Shown here: positions 16,840 through 25,826 of the stretch, one piece after another
Position numbering within the stretch: position 1 is the first letter of the stretch
Layout of the letters: every line of letters starts with the position of its first letter
Source: Marinibium conchae
GTDB taxonomy: Bacteria > Pseudomonadota > Gammaproteobacteria > Enterobacterales > Alteromonadaceae
Assembly: GCF_015595035.1 (NCBI RefSeq)
Contig: NZ_JADNRN010000002.1
Coordinates: 1 to 64,000, forward strand
Length of the DNA: 64,000 nt
Reading direction: 5' to 3'
Program-made: the position numbers and the translations under genes
Notes under the pieces: generated by a model
Databases searched by the model: none
What the model saw: the letters and a program-made list of their open reading frames with translations, nothing else
What the model was told of the DNA's origin: nothing

Positions 16840-18057
16840 ATGACCCTTGGTGTCGGCGGTTCAAGTCAACAAAATGCCTTAGATTCTTTAAGCAATATGA
16901 CCAAGCAGGTAAGCGCGATTTCGCTGGGCGAATATCAGTCGCGTGTCGCTATGGCTCAGCGTTTGATGAAAGACAAGAATATTGATGCATTGTACTTGAA
17001 CGCGGGCACTAACTTAGAATATTTCACTGGTTTGCGTTGGTACGCAAGTGAGCGTTTGGTTGGGGCTGTGCTGCTTCAGGACGGGACGCTTACGCTAATT
17101 GCCCCTGCCTTCGAGCGTGGTTCATTAGAGCAGGCCGCGGTTGTCGAGCTTGACATGCTGCTTTGGGAAGAGCATGAAGCTCCGACTGATATCTTGCTAT
17201 CTTTTGTGGCTGATAAAGCCGGTGTCGGCACTACCTTAGCCATCGATGAGTCGACAGCTTTCGCGCTGGTGTCAAAACTCTACAAAAATACCCAAAATAT
17301 CTCATTGTGTGATGGTGCCTTGATTACAGCTCAATGCCGCATGCACAAATCAACTCAAGAGTTAGCACTTATTCAAACGGCCATGGATATGACACTCGAC
17401 GTACATAAGGCCACCGCGTCGATGCTACATGAGGGTATAACAACTGCTGAGGTGAGAGCTTTTATCCACGAAGCTCATCAAAAAGTGGGCGCTTCGGGTT
17501 CTTATTTCTGCATAGTATTATTTGGTCAAGCTACTGCTTATCCGCATGGAGTGAACTATGAACAGACGCTTCACAAAGATGATTGGGTATTGATTGATAC
17601 TGGTTGCAAACTCCATGGCTATCATTCTGATATCACTCGCACCTATGCTTTTGGTGAGGCAAGTGCTGAGCAGCGTAAGTTTTGGAACTACGAAAAAAGC
17701 CTTCAAGTCACTGCATTTCAAGCTGCAAAAATTGGTAATCCTTGTGGCTCAGTAGATGACGCAGTCCGTGTACAGCTACAAAACTTGAATTTAGCGTCTG
17801 ACTATAAATTACCAGGTGTTCCCCATAGAACGGGTCATGGCATCGGCATGGATATTCACGAATGGCCGTATTTGGTTGGCTCTGATAAAACACCATTAGC
17901 AGCGGGGATGTGTTTTAGTAATGAGCCTATGGTAATTAAGCCGGAATGCTTTGGTGTACGTCTTGAAGATCATTTTTATATGACTGAGTTAGGGCCGAAG
18001 TGGTTCACGCAACCCTCAGGTAGCTTGGATGACCCCTTTAATTTAGCGACAGTTTAG
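16840..18057 (+). CDS. M24 family metallopeptidase (Xaa-Pro aminopeptidase/prolidase-like)
   Basis: The C-terminal pita-bread domain carries the five dinuclear metal ligands: Asp253 (LIDTGC), Asp264 (HSDITRTYAFG), His333 (HRTGHGIGMDIHE), Glu362 (NEPMV) and Glu376 (RLEDHF). The N-terminal creatinase-like domain spans about 30-165. The family cleaves N-terminal residues before proline or Xaa-Pro dipeptides. There is no signal peptide, so it is cytoplasmic. The ATG is preceded by aagga. It is the second gene of a likely two-gene operon with the YfcC-type transporter. Confidence 0.9.
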   Translation: MTLGVGGSSQQNALDSLSNMTKQVSAISLGEYQSRVAMAQRLMKDKNIDALYLNAGTNLEYFTGLRWYASERLVGAVLLQDGTLTLIAPAFERGSLEQAAVVELDMLLWEEHEAPTDILLSFVADKAGVGTTLAIDESTAFALVSKLYKNTQNISLCDGALITAQCRMHKSTQELALIQTAMDMTLDVHKATASMLHEGITTAEVRAFIHEAHQKVGASGSYFCIVLFGQATAYPHGVNYEQTLHKDDWVLIDTGCKLHGYHSDITRTYAFGEASAEQRKFWNYEKSLQVTAFQAAKIGNPCGSVDDAVRVQLQNLNLASDYKLPGVPHRTGHGIGMDIHEWPYLVGSDKTPLAAGMCFSNEPMVIKPECFGVRLEDHFYMTELGPKWFTQPSGSLDDPFNLATV

Positions 18058-18071
18058 GGGTCGCAGCCCCT
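18056..18071. terminator. Short hairpin between convergent genes
   Basis: A 5 bp stem agggg / cccct with a six-base loop spans the 13 bp gap between the M24 peptidase and the anti-sigma-like gene and overlaps both stop codons. It could serve both transcripts but has no T-run and is weak. Confidence 0.3.
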
Positions 18072-19021
18072 TAGTTCTGTGTTGACGATGGCGCTAGTTT
18101 TTGCACTTGCTCGTCGCTAAGCACCTTCTTAAACTTATCCTCTAGCTTCCAGTCATTGCGTTGTTGCTTTTGCACTAACAAATTTTCAAATAGCGTGTTT
18201 TGTAGCTTTTGTAACGCGGGATCTTCAGAGGCATTTCGTGTTAGTACTTCTGCTGCCTGAGCCTCTGTTGCCGGTGCTGCTGTGAGCCCATCAGTCGCAC
18301 TCTGTAGCCTCGAACTAGAAACCCTGATCACTTCAAGGGCTTCGATGCTTTCACTGTCTTTAATACCTAAAAGTGACGCTAACTGAGCATATGATTGCTT
18401 AATAGCATTGTCTATTAGGGCTAGCTGCTCAGGGCTTGAGTCGCTAAATTCGCTAAGCGCCTCGGGCTCAGCCAATAACTCGGCTTCAGACGCTAAGGCA
18501 GCCAGTTGCTCTTTTTCACTCTGCAACTCTGAATCAATCATGCGCGCCACTTCTTGTTGCTGCTCGTCGGATAATTTTTTTGCTCGTAGCGCTAACTCAT
18601 TTGCCGTGTTGTTTTCTCTTAGCACAAGCAAAGCTTCCAACTGTTGTGTTGCCCTTTGCTTTTGCTCCTTACTCAAAGGCAGATCTTCCATGTTTGTCTC
18701 CAAAGCATCGTCACTCATGCTTAGCGCCAAGGTATCATCAACCTCGCTTGGTTCTAGGGCGAAATCTGTGTCAGCTTGTTCGTATGTCGTTAGTGTAATT
18801 GCGACTAAAATCAATGCTGCCGCTATCGAACCGCTGAAAGGCCATTTACTCCAATATTTGGCTTTTGCCCTACGCGGCCTTGGTTCTTTCGCCGCTAGTT
18901 CATTTGCGGCCATTTTTAAAACTGCCGCGTCGACACAGGTTGATGCTTCGGCTTTTTCCAGTTTGTGATATAGGGATGATACTGCCTGTTCTTCTGAGTG
19001 TTGGGAGTGCTGACGACTCAT
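18071..19021 (-). CDS. Probable anti-sigma factor, single-pass membrane protein with LSxEQ motifs
   Basis: Last gene of the vWA / ECF sigma / this gene operon, starting 1 bp after the sigma stop codon. The N-terminal cytoplasmic part (about 1-60) has the sequence style of small ECF-associated anti-sigma proteins (VSSLYHKLEKAE, VDAAVLKMAANEL, then basic RPRRAKAK). One membrane helix lies at about 63-80. The long periplasmic part is acidic and helical and contains three LS(K/D)EQ motifs at 116-120, 150-154 and 301-305, reminiscent of the LTxxQ motif of CpxP/Spy-type proteins. I infer it holds the sigma factor at the membrane until an envelope signal arrives. The family is not otherwise recognised. 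Confidence 0.65.
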   Translation of the reverse strand: MSRQHSQHSEEQAVSSLYHKLEKAEASTCVDAAVLKMAANELAAKEPRPRRAKAKYWSKWPFSGSIAAALILVAITLTTYEQADTDFALEPSEVDDTLALSMSDDALETNMEDLPLSKEQKQRATQQLEALLVLRENNTANELALRAKKLSDEQQQEVARMIDSELQSEKEQLAALASEAELLAEPEALSEFSDSSPEQLALIDNAIKQSYAQLASLLGIKDSESIEALEVIRVSSSRLQSATDGLTAAPATEAQAAEVLTRNASEDPALQKLQNTLFENLLVQKQQRNDWKLEDKFKKVLSDEQVQKLAPSSTQN

Positions 19022-19022
19022 A

Positions 19023-19712
19023 CTAATTTTCCTCCCAGTGCTTGCCTAGATTGACTTCCAAACAAGAACGTAAATTCTTATAAGCACTTTTCAATCGACT
19101 TTTGATTGCTTCAAGTTTGGCTTCTGTGATGTCTGAAATGGCATTTGCTGAGAAGCCACCTTCTTCCTTCAATAGAAAGCAATCGAGCTGATGTCGTGGT
19201 AAATTGTTAATGCAGTGTTCTAAGGCCGAGCTTTGCCTACTGCGCTTAAGATATAAATCAGGTGTTTGGGAATCGTCACTGCCCTCTGTATTTGACGTTG
19301 TGCTTTCTGATGGAGCCTCTTCTACCGTATCAACCACTTTTATATGCCGTACGCTATCAATGACCTTATTACGCGCAATAGTATAAAGCCATGTAGTGAA
19401 CTTAGCCGAGCTTCTGTAAGTGCTAGCGGCACGAATAACTTTTGCCCATACTTCCTGAAATAGATCTTCAGCTTGACCTTGGTTTTTTACCTGTCTTAGT
19501 AAGTATCGAAATAAGCTGCCTTTGTGCCGTAAATACAGTGTTTCAAAGGCAGCAAGATTTCCTGTTGCGTATGCTCCCATCAAGTCTTCGTCACTTGCTG
19601 TATTATTAGCGGTAGCCTTTTGTGCCTCATGAATATGATCATTCCTTAGGCTTTGAGCTGCGGAGTCTGCTAATGCAGGCTCTGATAGACTTGTTGAGTC
19701 AGAATTCGCCAT
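19023..19712 (-). CDS. ECF-type RNA polymerase sigma factor
   Basis: Sigma region 2 is clear (AFETLYLRHKGSLFRYLLRQVKNQGQAEDLFQEVWAKV split around residues 54-95, with TWLYTIARNKVIDSVRH following), and a region 4 helix-turn-helix lies near 170-215 (HCINNLPRHQLDCFLLKEEGG, ISDITEAKLEAIKSRLKSAY in part). The N-terminal 45 residues are an unconserved extension. Its ATG overlaps the stop codon of the vWA gene (TAATG) and the anti-sigma-like gene starts at once downstream, so all three are cotranslated. It probably directs RNA polymerase to envelope-related genes, possibly including this operon. Confidence 0.92.
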   Translation of the reverse strand: MANSDSTSLSEPALADSAAQSLRNDHIHEAQKATANNTASDEDLMGAYATGNLAAFETLYLRHKGSLFRYLLRQVKNQGQAEDLFQEVWAKVIRAASTYRSSAKFTTWLYTIARNKVIDSVRHIKVVDTVEEAPSESTTSNTEGSDDSQTPDLYLKRSRQSSALEHCINNLPRHQLDCFLLKEEGGFSANAISDITEAKLEAIKSRLKSAYKNLRSCLEVNLGKHWEEN

Positions 19713-21604
19713 TAGTTCCTCAGTTGGCTATACACTTGTTCATTCATGTTTTCATTTGCTTTATCAAGATTTGCCGGTGGCATAGTTTGCTCTGCAAGTT
19801 GTTGCGCGTTTCTAACGAGTTGCAAAAACTCGTTTCGGTAACCGAAATCATCTCTACCTTTATTTTCCATTGCGGTCTCGATGATCCATGGGTAGCTAAT
19901 ATCACTCGCAAACTTACTTTCTTTAAGCCGCTGGGCGAAAGCGCTTACTGCAACAGCAAACTTAAAATCCGTTGATTGTTGCTGAAAGGCCACTATTTTA
20001 TCTTTAGTAACCGCCGTTTCAATTAAGTTGCTAGTATCACTATTTGGTGCTTTGTAACGTAGCTTAACATAAGCCAATTCGTTGCCTAACTCAGCGAGTG
20101 TTTTGTTTTCGTTTTCTGCGCCATCCGTGTAGCGTAGCGCACTGTTATATTTACTGGAGCTTGACTGCAGACTAATTTCATATAATGCGGTGACTGTATG
20201 GCCGGCACCGATGTCACCTGCATCTACTTCATCGTTGTTAAAGTCTTCATTTGCCAAGGCACGGTTTTCATAACCAATAAGGCGATATTCCGCTACCGTG
20301 GCAGGATTGAATTCCACCTGAACTTTTACATCTTTGGCAATGATCTGCATAGTTGATTGCAACTCATCTACAAGCACTTTTCTGGCTTCGTTTATAGTGT
20401 CAATGTAAGCATAATTGCCATTGCCTGCGTCAGCAAGTTGTTCCATTAGGTGGTCGTTATAATTGCCTTGACCAAAGCCCAAAGTGGTTAATGCTATACC
20501 TTTTTCACGTTTCTTTTCTATCATACTGATGAGCGCGTCGTGATCCGACATCCCTACATTGAAGTCACCATCGGTGGCCAAAATCACTCGGTTTACTCCG
20601 CCTTGTATATAGGATTGCTCTGCCAAATTGTATGCTAGTTGGATGACTGCCCCGCCATTCGTTGAGCCCCCGGCTTGAAGTTGCATTAAGGCCTTTTCAA
20701 TTTCTGCTCTATTATTTCCATTTGTGGGTTCTAAGACCACTCCAGATGCGCCCGCATATACAACGATAGCTACCTTATCGTTGGCCTGTAGTTGCTTACT
20801 TAGCATCAATAACGAACGTTTTAAAAGCGGTAACTTGTTGCTTTGGTTCATCGAGCCCGATACATCAAGTAAAAATACTAGGTTACTGCCCTTAGAGTCT
20901 GCGATATCGGGCAAATATCCTTTTAAGGCGACTCTGAGAAGATGGCGTTGCTCGTTCCATGGCGCGCTCGACACGTCGGTGTTGACGCTAAATGGTTGAT
21001 TCATATCAGGCGGCACACCATAGTCGTAATCGAAATAGTTGATAAACTCCTCAATTCTAATGGCGTCGGTCGGGGGCAGCATGCCTTGATTGAGCATACG
21101 TCTTGTATTTGTGTAACTACCGGTGTCTACGTCGACGGAAAAGGTCGATACCGGGTCCTGAGTGGTGAGTTTTACCGAGCCAATATTTGGCGACTCATAG
21201 TTTTCATTGTTAATTGCCTGAGAATCCCAATCAACTTCGGCGTGGAACTGGCTGCTCGATGCCATATCATTAAGAACATTCATTCTTTTACTTCTATTTT
21301 GTATTAACTTTGCTTCGCTGACGCTTATTCGTTGAAGCTCGTGCTCGGAAGCTCGACTGCTGCTTACTTGAATGCTTTCTATTTGTTCTTCGCTTGCCGT
21401 GTTTTGCGCTTTCGCCTCAACTTGTTTCTCTGGTCTGTTATCGCTATTTGTTGACGGACCTGCACAAGCCGTTAGAAGAAAAGATGCGGCAAGCGCTAAG
21501 GCAACTCGGCTTTTCACCTTCCCTATTTTGTGTGCCTGGCATGCAGAGATGTTTTGCGGGTGAGATATAGCTGTGCTTGTATATATGGAAGGTGATTTAG
21601 TCAT
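19712..21604 (-). CDS. von Willebrand factor A domain lipoprotein (YfbK-like)
   Basis: I choose the ATG at 21604 because aaggga lies six bases upstream and the protein then has a lipoprotein signal with lipobox LTAC (Cys47), giving 630 aa. A vWA-N-terminal segment (DVDTGSYTNTRRMLNQG) precedes a vWA domain with intact MIDAS motif DVSGSMNQS, Thr in GGSTNGG and Asp in ATDGDFN. The C-terminal third matches the DUF3520 region of YfbK proteins (YLRLRYK-type segment YVKLRYKAP). vWA domains bind metal and partner proteins. It heads the operon with an ECF sigma factor and a membrane anti-sigma-like protein, so it may be a periplasmic sensor or effector of that system. Confidence 0.88.
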   Translation of the reverse strand: MTKSPSIYTSTAISHPQNISACQAHKIGKVKSRVALALAASFLLTACAGPSTNSDNRPEKQVEAKAQNTASEEQIESIQVSSSRASEHELQRISVSEAKLIQNRSKRMNVLNDMASSSQFHAEVDWDSQAINNENYESPNIGSVKLTTQDPVSTFSVDVDTGSYTNTRRMLNQGMLPPTDAIRIEEFINYFDYDYGVPPDMNQPFSVNTDVSSAPWNEQRHLLRVALKGYLPDIADSKGSNLVFLLDVSGSMNQSNKLPLLKRSLLMLSKQLQANDKVAIVVYAGASGVVLEPTNGNNRAEIEKALMQLQAGGSTNGGAVIQLAYNLAEQSYIQGGVNRVILATDGDFNVGMSDHDALISMIEKKREKGIALTTLGFGQGNYNDHLMEQLADAGNGNYAYIDTINEARKVLVDELQSTMQIIAKDVKVQVEFNPATVAEYRLIGYENRALANEDFNNDEVDAGDIGAGHTVTALYEISLQSSSSKYNSALRYTDGAENENKTLAELGNELAYVKLRYKAPNSDTSNLIETAVTKDKIVAFQQQSTDFKFAVAVSAFAQRLKESKFASDISYPWIIETAMENKGRDDFGYRNEFLQLVRNAQQLAEQTMPPANLDKANENMNEQVYSQLRN

Positions 21605-21758
21605 GGTTTTTCCCTTAATTCTGATGAAAGCGCAGACGCTGTAAGTAGGTCGGCGCAATAATGTGTCTTATTGCTTACCAACGCATCAGAAATCAAAAAG
21701 GGCTTTTTTATTTGCAGTTATTTTGTGGGTCTGCCTGCTACATTACTATCAATGTGCA

Positions 21759-22493
21759 TTAGACAATAATAATGACTGCCGTAAACGGGCCAATCATAAG
21801 CGGTGACTGGGTGACGAAACTCGTGATATTTTCGCTATCACTTTGCCATAAGGATACTTTAGTCGATGACATGAAACCAAAAGGTAAAGGAACTTCCTGT
21901 AAATCGAAAGAGAAATTAAACGCGACGTATATTCGTTGCTTGTCTGACTTGATGGAATAAGCGAGTAGCTTTTCATCATTGTTAGCATAATAGGCACGAA
22001 GCTTACCAAGATGTAGGTTGGGGAAATCCTGGCTTAGCTTTTCAAGGCTAGCAAGAAGTTCAGAATGCTGTAGCTCTTGCTCAAAACAAGTAGCGCAAAG
22101 CGTATAAAGGTGTGCGTGAAGCATCAGTTCTTGTTGATGTAAGCGCTCCAATTTAGCTTCGTTACTTTGTTGACTAGGTAGCTTTGAGGCGCGAGAAGGG
22201 GGGGCTTGTTGAGCGAGCAGTTCCTCGGGTGAGTTGATAATGTCAGCAAGTCGCTCTATGCCGGTCTTATTAACTGAAGGTCTTTTACCGTCGGTGCTAT
22301 TTTCAGCACCTTCTATGAAAACATTTTTAGCATGCTCATACCAAAGTGATGAATAAGAACTGTCGTTCTTAAGTCGGTCGCGTAAGTCACCTAAGCTATT
22401 TTCTGATTCATCATCCTTGTTGCTACATGCACTCAGAAAGCAAACTGCCGTGATAAAACAACATGATTGCCATAGCTTTCTTTGTGGGCGCAT
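21759..22493 (-). CDS. Lipoprotein with a C-terminal region resembling the GH13 tail domain
   Basis: The ORF is open to 22562, but the internal ATG at 22493 gives a proper lipoprotein signal MRPQRKLWQ...CFLSAC (Cys23), so I place the start there; ribosome binding sites are weak for both. The middle region is polar. The last 90 residues read like the end of an alpha-glucosidase or maltogenic amylase: a helix LLASLEKLSQDFPNLHLG, then NDEKLLAYS, VAFNFSF, EVPLPFG and PFTAVIIIV, which mirror the helix and C-terminal beta domain of GH13 enzymes. There is no catalytic barrel. It lies upstream of the vWA operon on the same strand with a 154 bp gap. Function unknown. Confidence 0.6.
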   Translation of the reverse strand: MRPQRKLWQSCCFITAVCFLSACSNKDDESENSLGDLRDRLKNDSSYSSLWYEHAKNVFIEGAENSTDGKRPSVNKTGIERLADIINSPEELLAQQAPPSRASKLPSQQSNEAKLERLHQQELMLHAHLYTLCATCFEQELQHSELLASLEKLSQDFPNLHLGKLRAYYANNDEKLLAYSIKSDKQRIYVAFNFSFDLQEVPLPFGFMSSTKVSLWQSDSENITSFVTQSPLMIGPFTAVIIIV

Positions 22494-22676
22494 ATATAAA
22501 ATAGTGTTAAAAATAATCATCATACAAAGCCTACGTGTTTCACTACTAGCGAAGATCAACATTGTGTAGCATTATGAACTTAACGCGCTTTAACTCGCTA
22601 TAAACACAAATAAAACTCGCTTGCTTTAGAACAGTGTACAGCCAACTTAAGTTGATAAAAGAATGAAGGATATAAA

Positions 22677-23858
22677 ATGAATAATATCGGCACGCCCTTT
22701 TCGCCAACGGCAACAAAAGTGATGCTTTGTGGCGGTGGTGAATTAGGCAAAGAGGTGGTTATTGAGCTTAAGCGCTTTGGTTGTGAAGTGATTGTTTTAG
22801 ATCGCTACCCGAACGCGCCGGCGATGCAAGTGGCCGATCGAAGTTATTGTTTGTCTATGCTCGATGGTGATGCTTTGCGCAAGGTTGTACTGCAAGAACA
22901 ACCGAATTATATCGTGCCTGAAATAGAAGCCATTGCGACAACTACCTTGCTTGAGTTGGAGGATGAAGGTTTTAATGTTGTCCCAAGTGCAAAAGCGGCG
23001 CATTTAACAATGAACCGTGAAGGGATCCGCTGTTTAGTCGCACATGAACTGGGTTTACCCACTTCAGACTTTGCCTTTGCCGACGACTATGAGACATTTT
23101 GTGAAGCCGCTTCGAACATTGGCTTTCCCTGTATCACTAAACCAATTATGAGTTCATCTGGGAAAGGACAGTCATTCATTCACAATGTTGATGAGCTAGC
23201 CCAGGCTTGGGAATATGCACAGGAGGGTGGTAGAGCGGGAAAAGGTAAGGTGATTATTGAATCGGTGGTTGACTTCGACTATGAGATTACCCTTTTAACT
23301 ATTCGACATGTGAACGGTACGGCTTATTGTGAGCCAATTGGTCATCGTCAAGAAGATGGTGATTATAGAGAATCATGGCAACCACAGGTCATGAGTGAAA
23401 AAGCACTTGTCTTGGCCAAAGAGATTGCCCAGGAAGTCACAAATGCCCTTGGTGGTTACGGTTTATTCGGCGTGGAATTATTCATAAAGGGCGATGAGGT
23501 GTATTTCAGTGAGGTATCTCCTCGCCCACACGATACCGGCATGGTAACGCTGATATCTCAAGACTTATCCGAATTTGCATTGCATGCTAGAGCCTTCTTA
23601 GGGTTTGCAATTCCTAGTATCTCTTTTCGAGGCCCGTCAGCGTCAACAGCCCTTTTGGTAGATGGGCATTCAACGCAAACTAGCTTCGCTAATCTGCAAG
23701 AAGCATTAGCAAAGCCGAACACTGATTTGAAATTATTTGGTAAACCGGAAGTCGCCGGACGAAGACGAATGGGGGTTGGTCTAGCAAGAGCCAACAAGCT
23801 CAGTGACGCAATTGACTTGTCTAAGGAAGTGGTCTCGAAAGTGAAAGTAAGTCTGTAA
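22677..23858 (+). CDS. purT: Phosphoribosylglycinamide formyltransferase 2 (formate-dependent GAR transformylase)
   Basis: PurT makes formyl-GAR from GAR, formate and ATP in purine synthesis. The 393-residue ATP-grasp protein shows the expected landmarks: [20 protein letters not shown] near the N-terminus, the ATP-binding loop [12 protein letters not shown] near 160, [14 protein letters not shown] near 280 and [10 protein letters not shown] near 360. Length matches E. coli PurT (392 aa). It is preceded by gaagga and followed by a hairpin terminator, so it is a single-gene unit. Confidence 0.97.
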   Translation: MNNIGTPFSPTATKVMLCGGGELGKEVVIELKRFGCEVIVLDRYPNAPAMQVADRSYCLSMLDGDALRKVVLQEQPNYIVPEIEAIATTTLLELEDEGFNVVPSAKAAHLTMNREGIRCLVAHELGLPTSDFAFADDYETFCEAASNIGFPCITKPIMSSSGKGQSFIHNVDELAQAWEYAQEGGRAGKGKVIIESVVDFDYEITLLTIRHVNGTAYCEPIGHRQEDGDYRESWQPQVMSEKALVLAKEIAQEVTNALGGYGLFGVELFIKGDEVYFSEVSPRPHDTGMVTLISQDLSEFALHARAFLGFAIPSISFRGPSASTALLVDGHSTQTSFANLQEALAKPNTDLKLFGKPEVAGRRRMGVGLARANKLSDAIDLSKEVVSKVKVSL

Positions 23859-23947
23859 AGGTATACCTTTAAGTAACTTATCGATGCAAATATACCTAGT
23901 GGCAATGAAAAATTTGCTACCGTTAAGCCTTAGTTGAGTAAATATTT

Positions 23948-23973
23948 GGGCGCTTTTTTGCGTCCATTTTTTT
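23948..23973 (+). terminator. Rho-independent terminator downstream of purT
   Basis: Stem gggcgc / gcgtcc (one G-T pair) with a loop of six T, followed by a run of seven T just before the pilin-like gene. It separates purT from the pilin transcript or attenuates read-through. Confidence 0.7.
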
Positions 23974-23983
23974 GAGAGGCAAA

Positions 23984-24538
23984 ATGTCCATCACACAGCT
24001 TCTAGGCAAGAGTCGACAATCCAAGCAACAAGAAGGTTTCACGCTTATAGAGTTGATCATCGTGATTGTTTTGCTTGGCGTGCTCGCTATAGTTGCTTTT
24101 CCACGATTCCTCGACCTGAGCCGCGATGCTCGTATTGCAAGCCTCACTGGCGTTGCCACCCAAATGAACAGCACTATTGATTTAGTGCAGGCAAAGGCTT
24201 ATGTGTCGGGTCTCAGAGCAGTAGCAAGCAACCCTGCTGGCCCTTCGGGTAGCGATCAAGTTGGTTTCGTTGTCGACTTTGGCCCCTTTAGCTCAGAAGT
24301 AGATTTTCGAAATCTATGCCCAGAAAGCTCCGCGGAACTAGTTGATGCGCGCGATATGTTGGATTTTCTGACTCTGGATGTTGGTGGTAACATCACAACA
24401 CGCGTCGACAATCAATACACACGGATAGGTTATGATATTCCAGCTACCGGCCAGCCCTTGGATCAGGGCTGTTATATTCTATATGATTCTTTTGGCAGTC
24501 CAGACTGCACCGTCGATGTGGTAATAGACGACTGTTAA
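23984..24538 (+). CDS. Type IV pilin-like (MSHA/pseudopilin type) protein
   Basis: The ATG at 23984 with gagagg upstream gives a prepilin leader of 18 residues ending in EG, cleaved before Phe19 with Glu at position +5 of the mature protein (GFTLIELIIVIVLLGVLA). The hydrophobic helix runs to about residue 40. The rest is a globular domain of 140 residues with cysteines in the C-terminal part (NLCPE, DQGCY, PDCTV, DDC), as in MshA-like pilins with a disulfide loop. No other pilus or type II secretion genes are in the window, so it is an orphan, perhaps a minor pilin used by a system encoded elsewhere. Confidence 0.85.
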   Translation: MSITQLLGKSRQSKQQEGFTLIELIIVIVLLGVLAIVAFPRFLDLSRDARIASLTGVATQMNSTIDLVQAKAYVSGLRAVASNPAGPSGSDQVGFVVDFGPFSSEVDFRNLCPESSAELVDARDMLDFLTLDVGGNITTRVDNQYTRIGYDIPATGQPLDQGCYILYDSFGSPDCTVDVVIDDC

Positions 24539-24556
24539 TGAGCCAGCCGATAGTGC

Positions 24557-25750
24557 TTATATCCCCACTAGCTTCTGAAACTCAGCATACATTTTCGATC
24601 GGGATGCGCCCTCTTTTTGACTAGAAGCCGCTGGCCAATTGCTATTTACAGCAATCACTAGCTCTCTTTTCGGGTCAATAAATATGCCTTGGCCAAAAAT
24701 GCCCTTGCCTTGAAATGAGCTATCAGCAGAGGTCCACCATTGGTAAGCGTAACCATTGCTATTGCTATCACTTGAAAAAGACACTTGTGTCACCGTGGCC
24801 TTCTCAAACCAGCCTTGTGGCACGATTGATTCGCCATTGACTACAGCGCCATCGAGTATAAATTGGCCAAACGACGCGAAATCACGCGTAGTCGCTTGTA
24901 TGCAGCAACCACTGATTTCATGTCCAGAAGGACCAAGGATCCAAGAGGCATCTTGTTCTGCTCCAATGTGTTGCCATATTTTTTCAGAGAGATAAGCTGA
25001 CAGCGTTTTTCCGGTAGACTGGCTCACCAATACACCAATGAGGTTTGTTTCGCCAGTACTGTACAGCCACTTTTCGCCTGGCTTTACAGCGCGCTCAAGC
25101 TTGCGCATATAACTCACGGTTGAGTCTACACCTGCGTCGCCTTTGCTAAAGTTAAACTTATTGACGTCGGAATTTGGGTCGCTATAGTTTTCGTCCCATT
25201 TAACTCCTGAGGTCATGGTGAGCAGTTGTTCGATAGTAACATCATCGTATGCGCTTCCTTGCATATCAGGAATGTAATCAGAAACAGAGTCTTGCAGGCT
25301 TTTGATGTAGCCATCTTTGATTGCCGCACCAACCAATGTCGATGTAAAAGACTTGGCGACAGAAAAGCTGGTCCATTTACCGTCTTTATCAAAGTCTAGG
25401 CCGTATTTTTCGAAAACACGTTTGCCTTTGTGCAAAACAACTAAGCCGGCGATACGCTGCTCTCGAAAATAAGCGTCAATGCTCTCTTCAGGAATATTTA
25501 GCAGGTCACCCGCTTCAATGCTTGTCTGCGAGGCACTAGCGCTATTTTTACTCACCATAGAGTACGGTAGCACTTCTAATGCCTCTAGGGAGCGAAAGCC
25601 GGCATCGCGTTGCTCGGTTGTCCAAAACAACACATTTTCAGTAGTCGGTTGATTGAGAATTAAGTAACGGATGCTTTTATCGATACTAAACCAAAAGCCT
25701 ACGGCGACGATCACGATCGCAACAAGTGCACCAACTATCCATTTCCACAT
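24557..25750 (-). CDS. Membrane-anchored serine hydrolase of the class C beta-lactamase family
   Basis: A N-terminal hydrophobic segment (5-22) anchors or exports the protein. The beta-lactamase/penicillin-binding fold then shows the SxxK motif Ser130-Val-Ala-Lys133 and the tyrosine motif Tyr230-Ser-Thr-Gly-Glu-Thr-Asn. The region WWTSADSSFQGKGIFGQGIFID near 345-365 corresponds to the third motif area (H/KxG, here GQG). Family members include esterases, D-amino-acid peptidases and 6-aminohexanoate-dimer hydrolase-like enzymes, so true beta-lactamase activity should not be assumed. Good ribosome binding site aaagga. It is convergent with the pilin gene. Confidence 0.85.
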   Translation of the reverse strand: MWKWIVGALVAIVIVAVGFWFSIDKSIRYLILNQPTTENVLFWTTEQRDAGFRSLEALEVLPYSMVSKNSASASQTSIEAGDLLNIPEESIDAYFREQRIAGLVVLHKGKRVFEKYGLDFDKDGKWTSFSVAKSFTSTLVGAAIKDGYIKSLQDSVSDYIPDMQGSAYDDVTIEQLLTMTSGVKWDENYSDPNSDVNKFNFSKGDAGVDSTVSYMRKLERAVKPGEKWLYSTGETNLIGVLVSQSTGKTLSAYLSEKIWQHIGAEQDASWILGPSGHEISGCCIQATTRDFASFGQFILDGAVVNGESIVPQGWFEKATVTQVSFSSDSNSNGYAYQWWTSADSSFQGKGIFGQGIFIDPKRELVIAVNSNWPAASSQKEGASRSKMYAEFQKLVGI

Positions 25751-25826
25751 ATCAACTTTCCTTTCTCTATTTTTATTCTGTGCTCAATACTGCACTGACT
25801 TTGTAATACGCTCAAGTCTTGCCTGC

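Noticed and set aside
18408-18968. 186-codon plus-strand ORF
   Set aside because: Low-complexity Ser/Ala-rich translation antisense to the anti-sigma-like gene; no ribosome binding site or family.
24557-25750. Calling the class C family protein a beta-lactamase resistance gene
   Set aside because: Only the general fold and SxxK and Tyr motifs are seen; most environmental members are esterases or peptidases.
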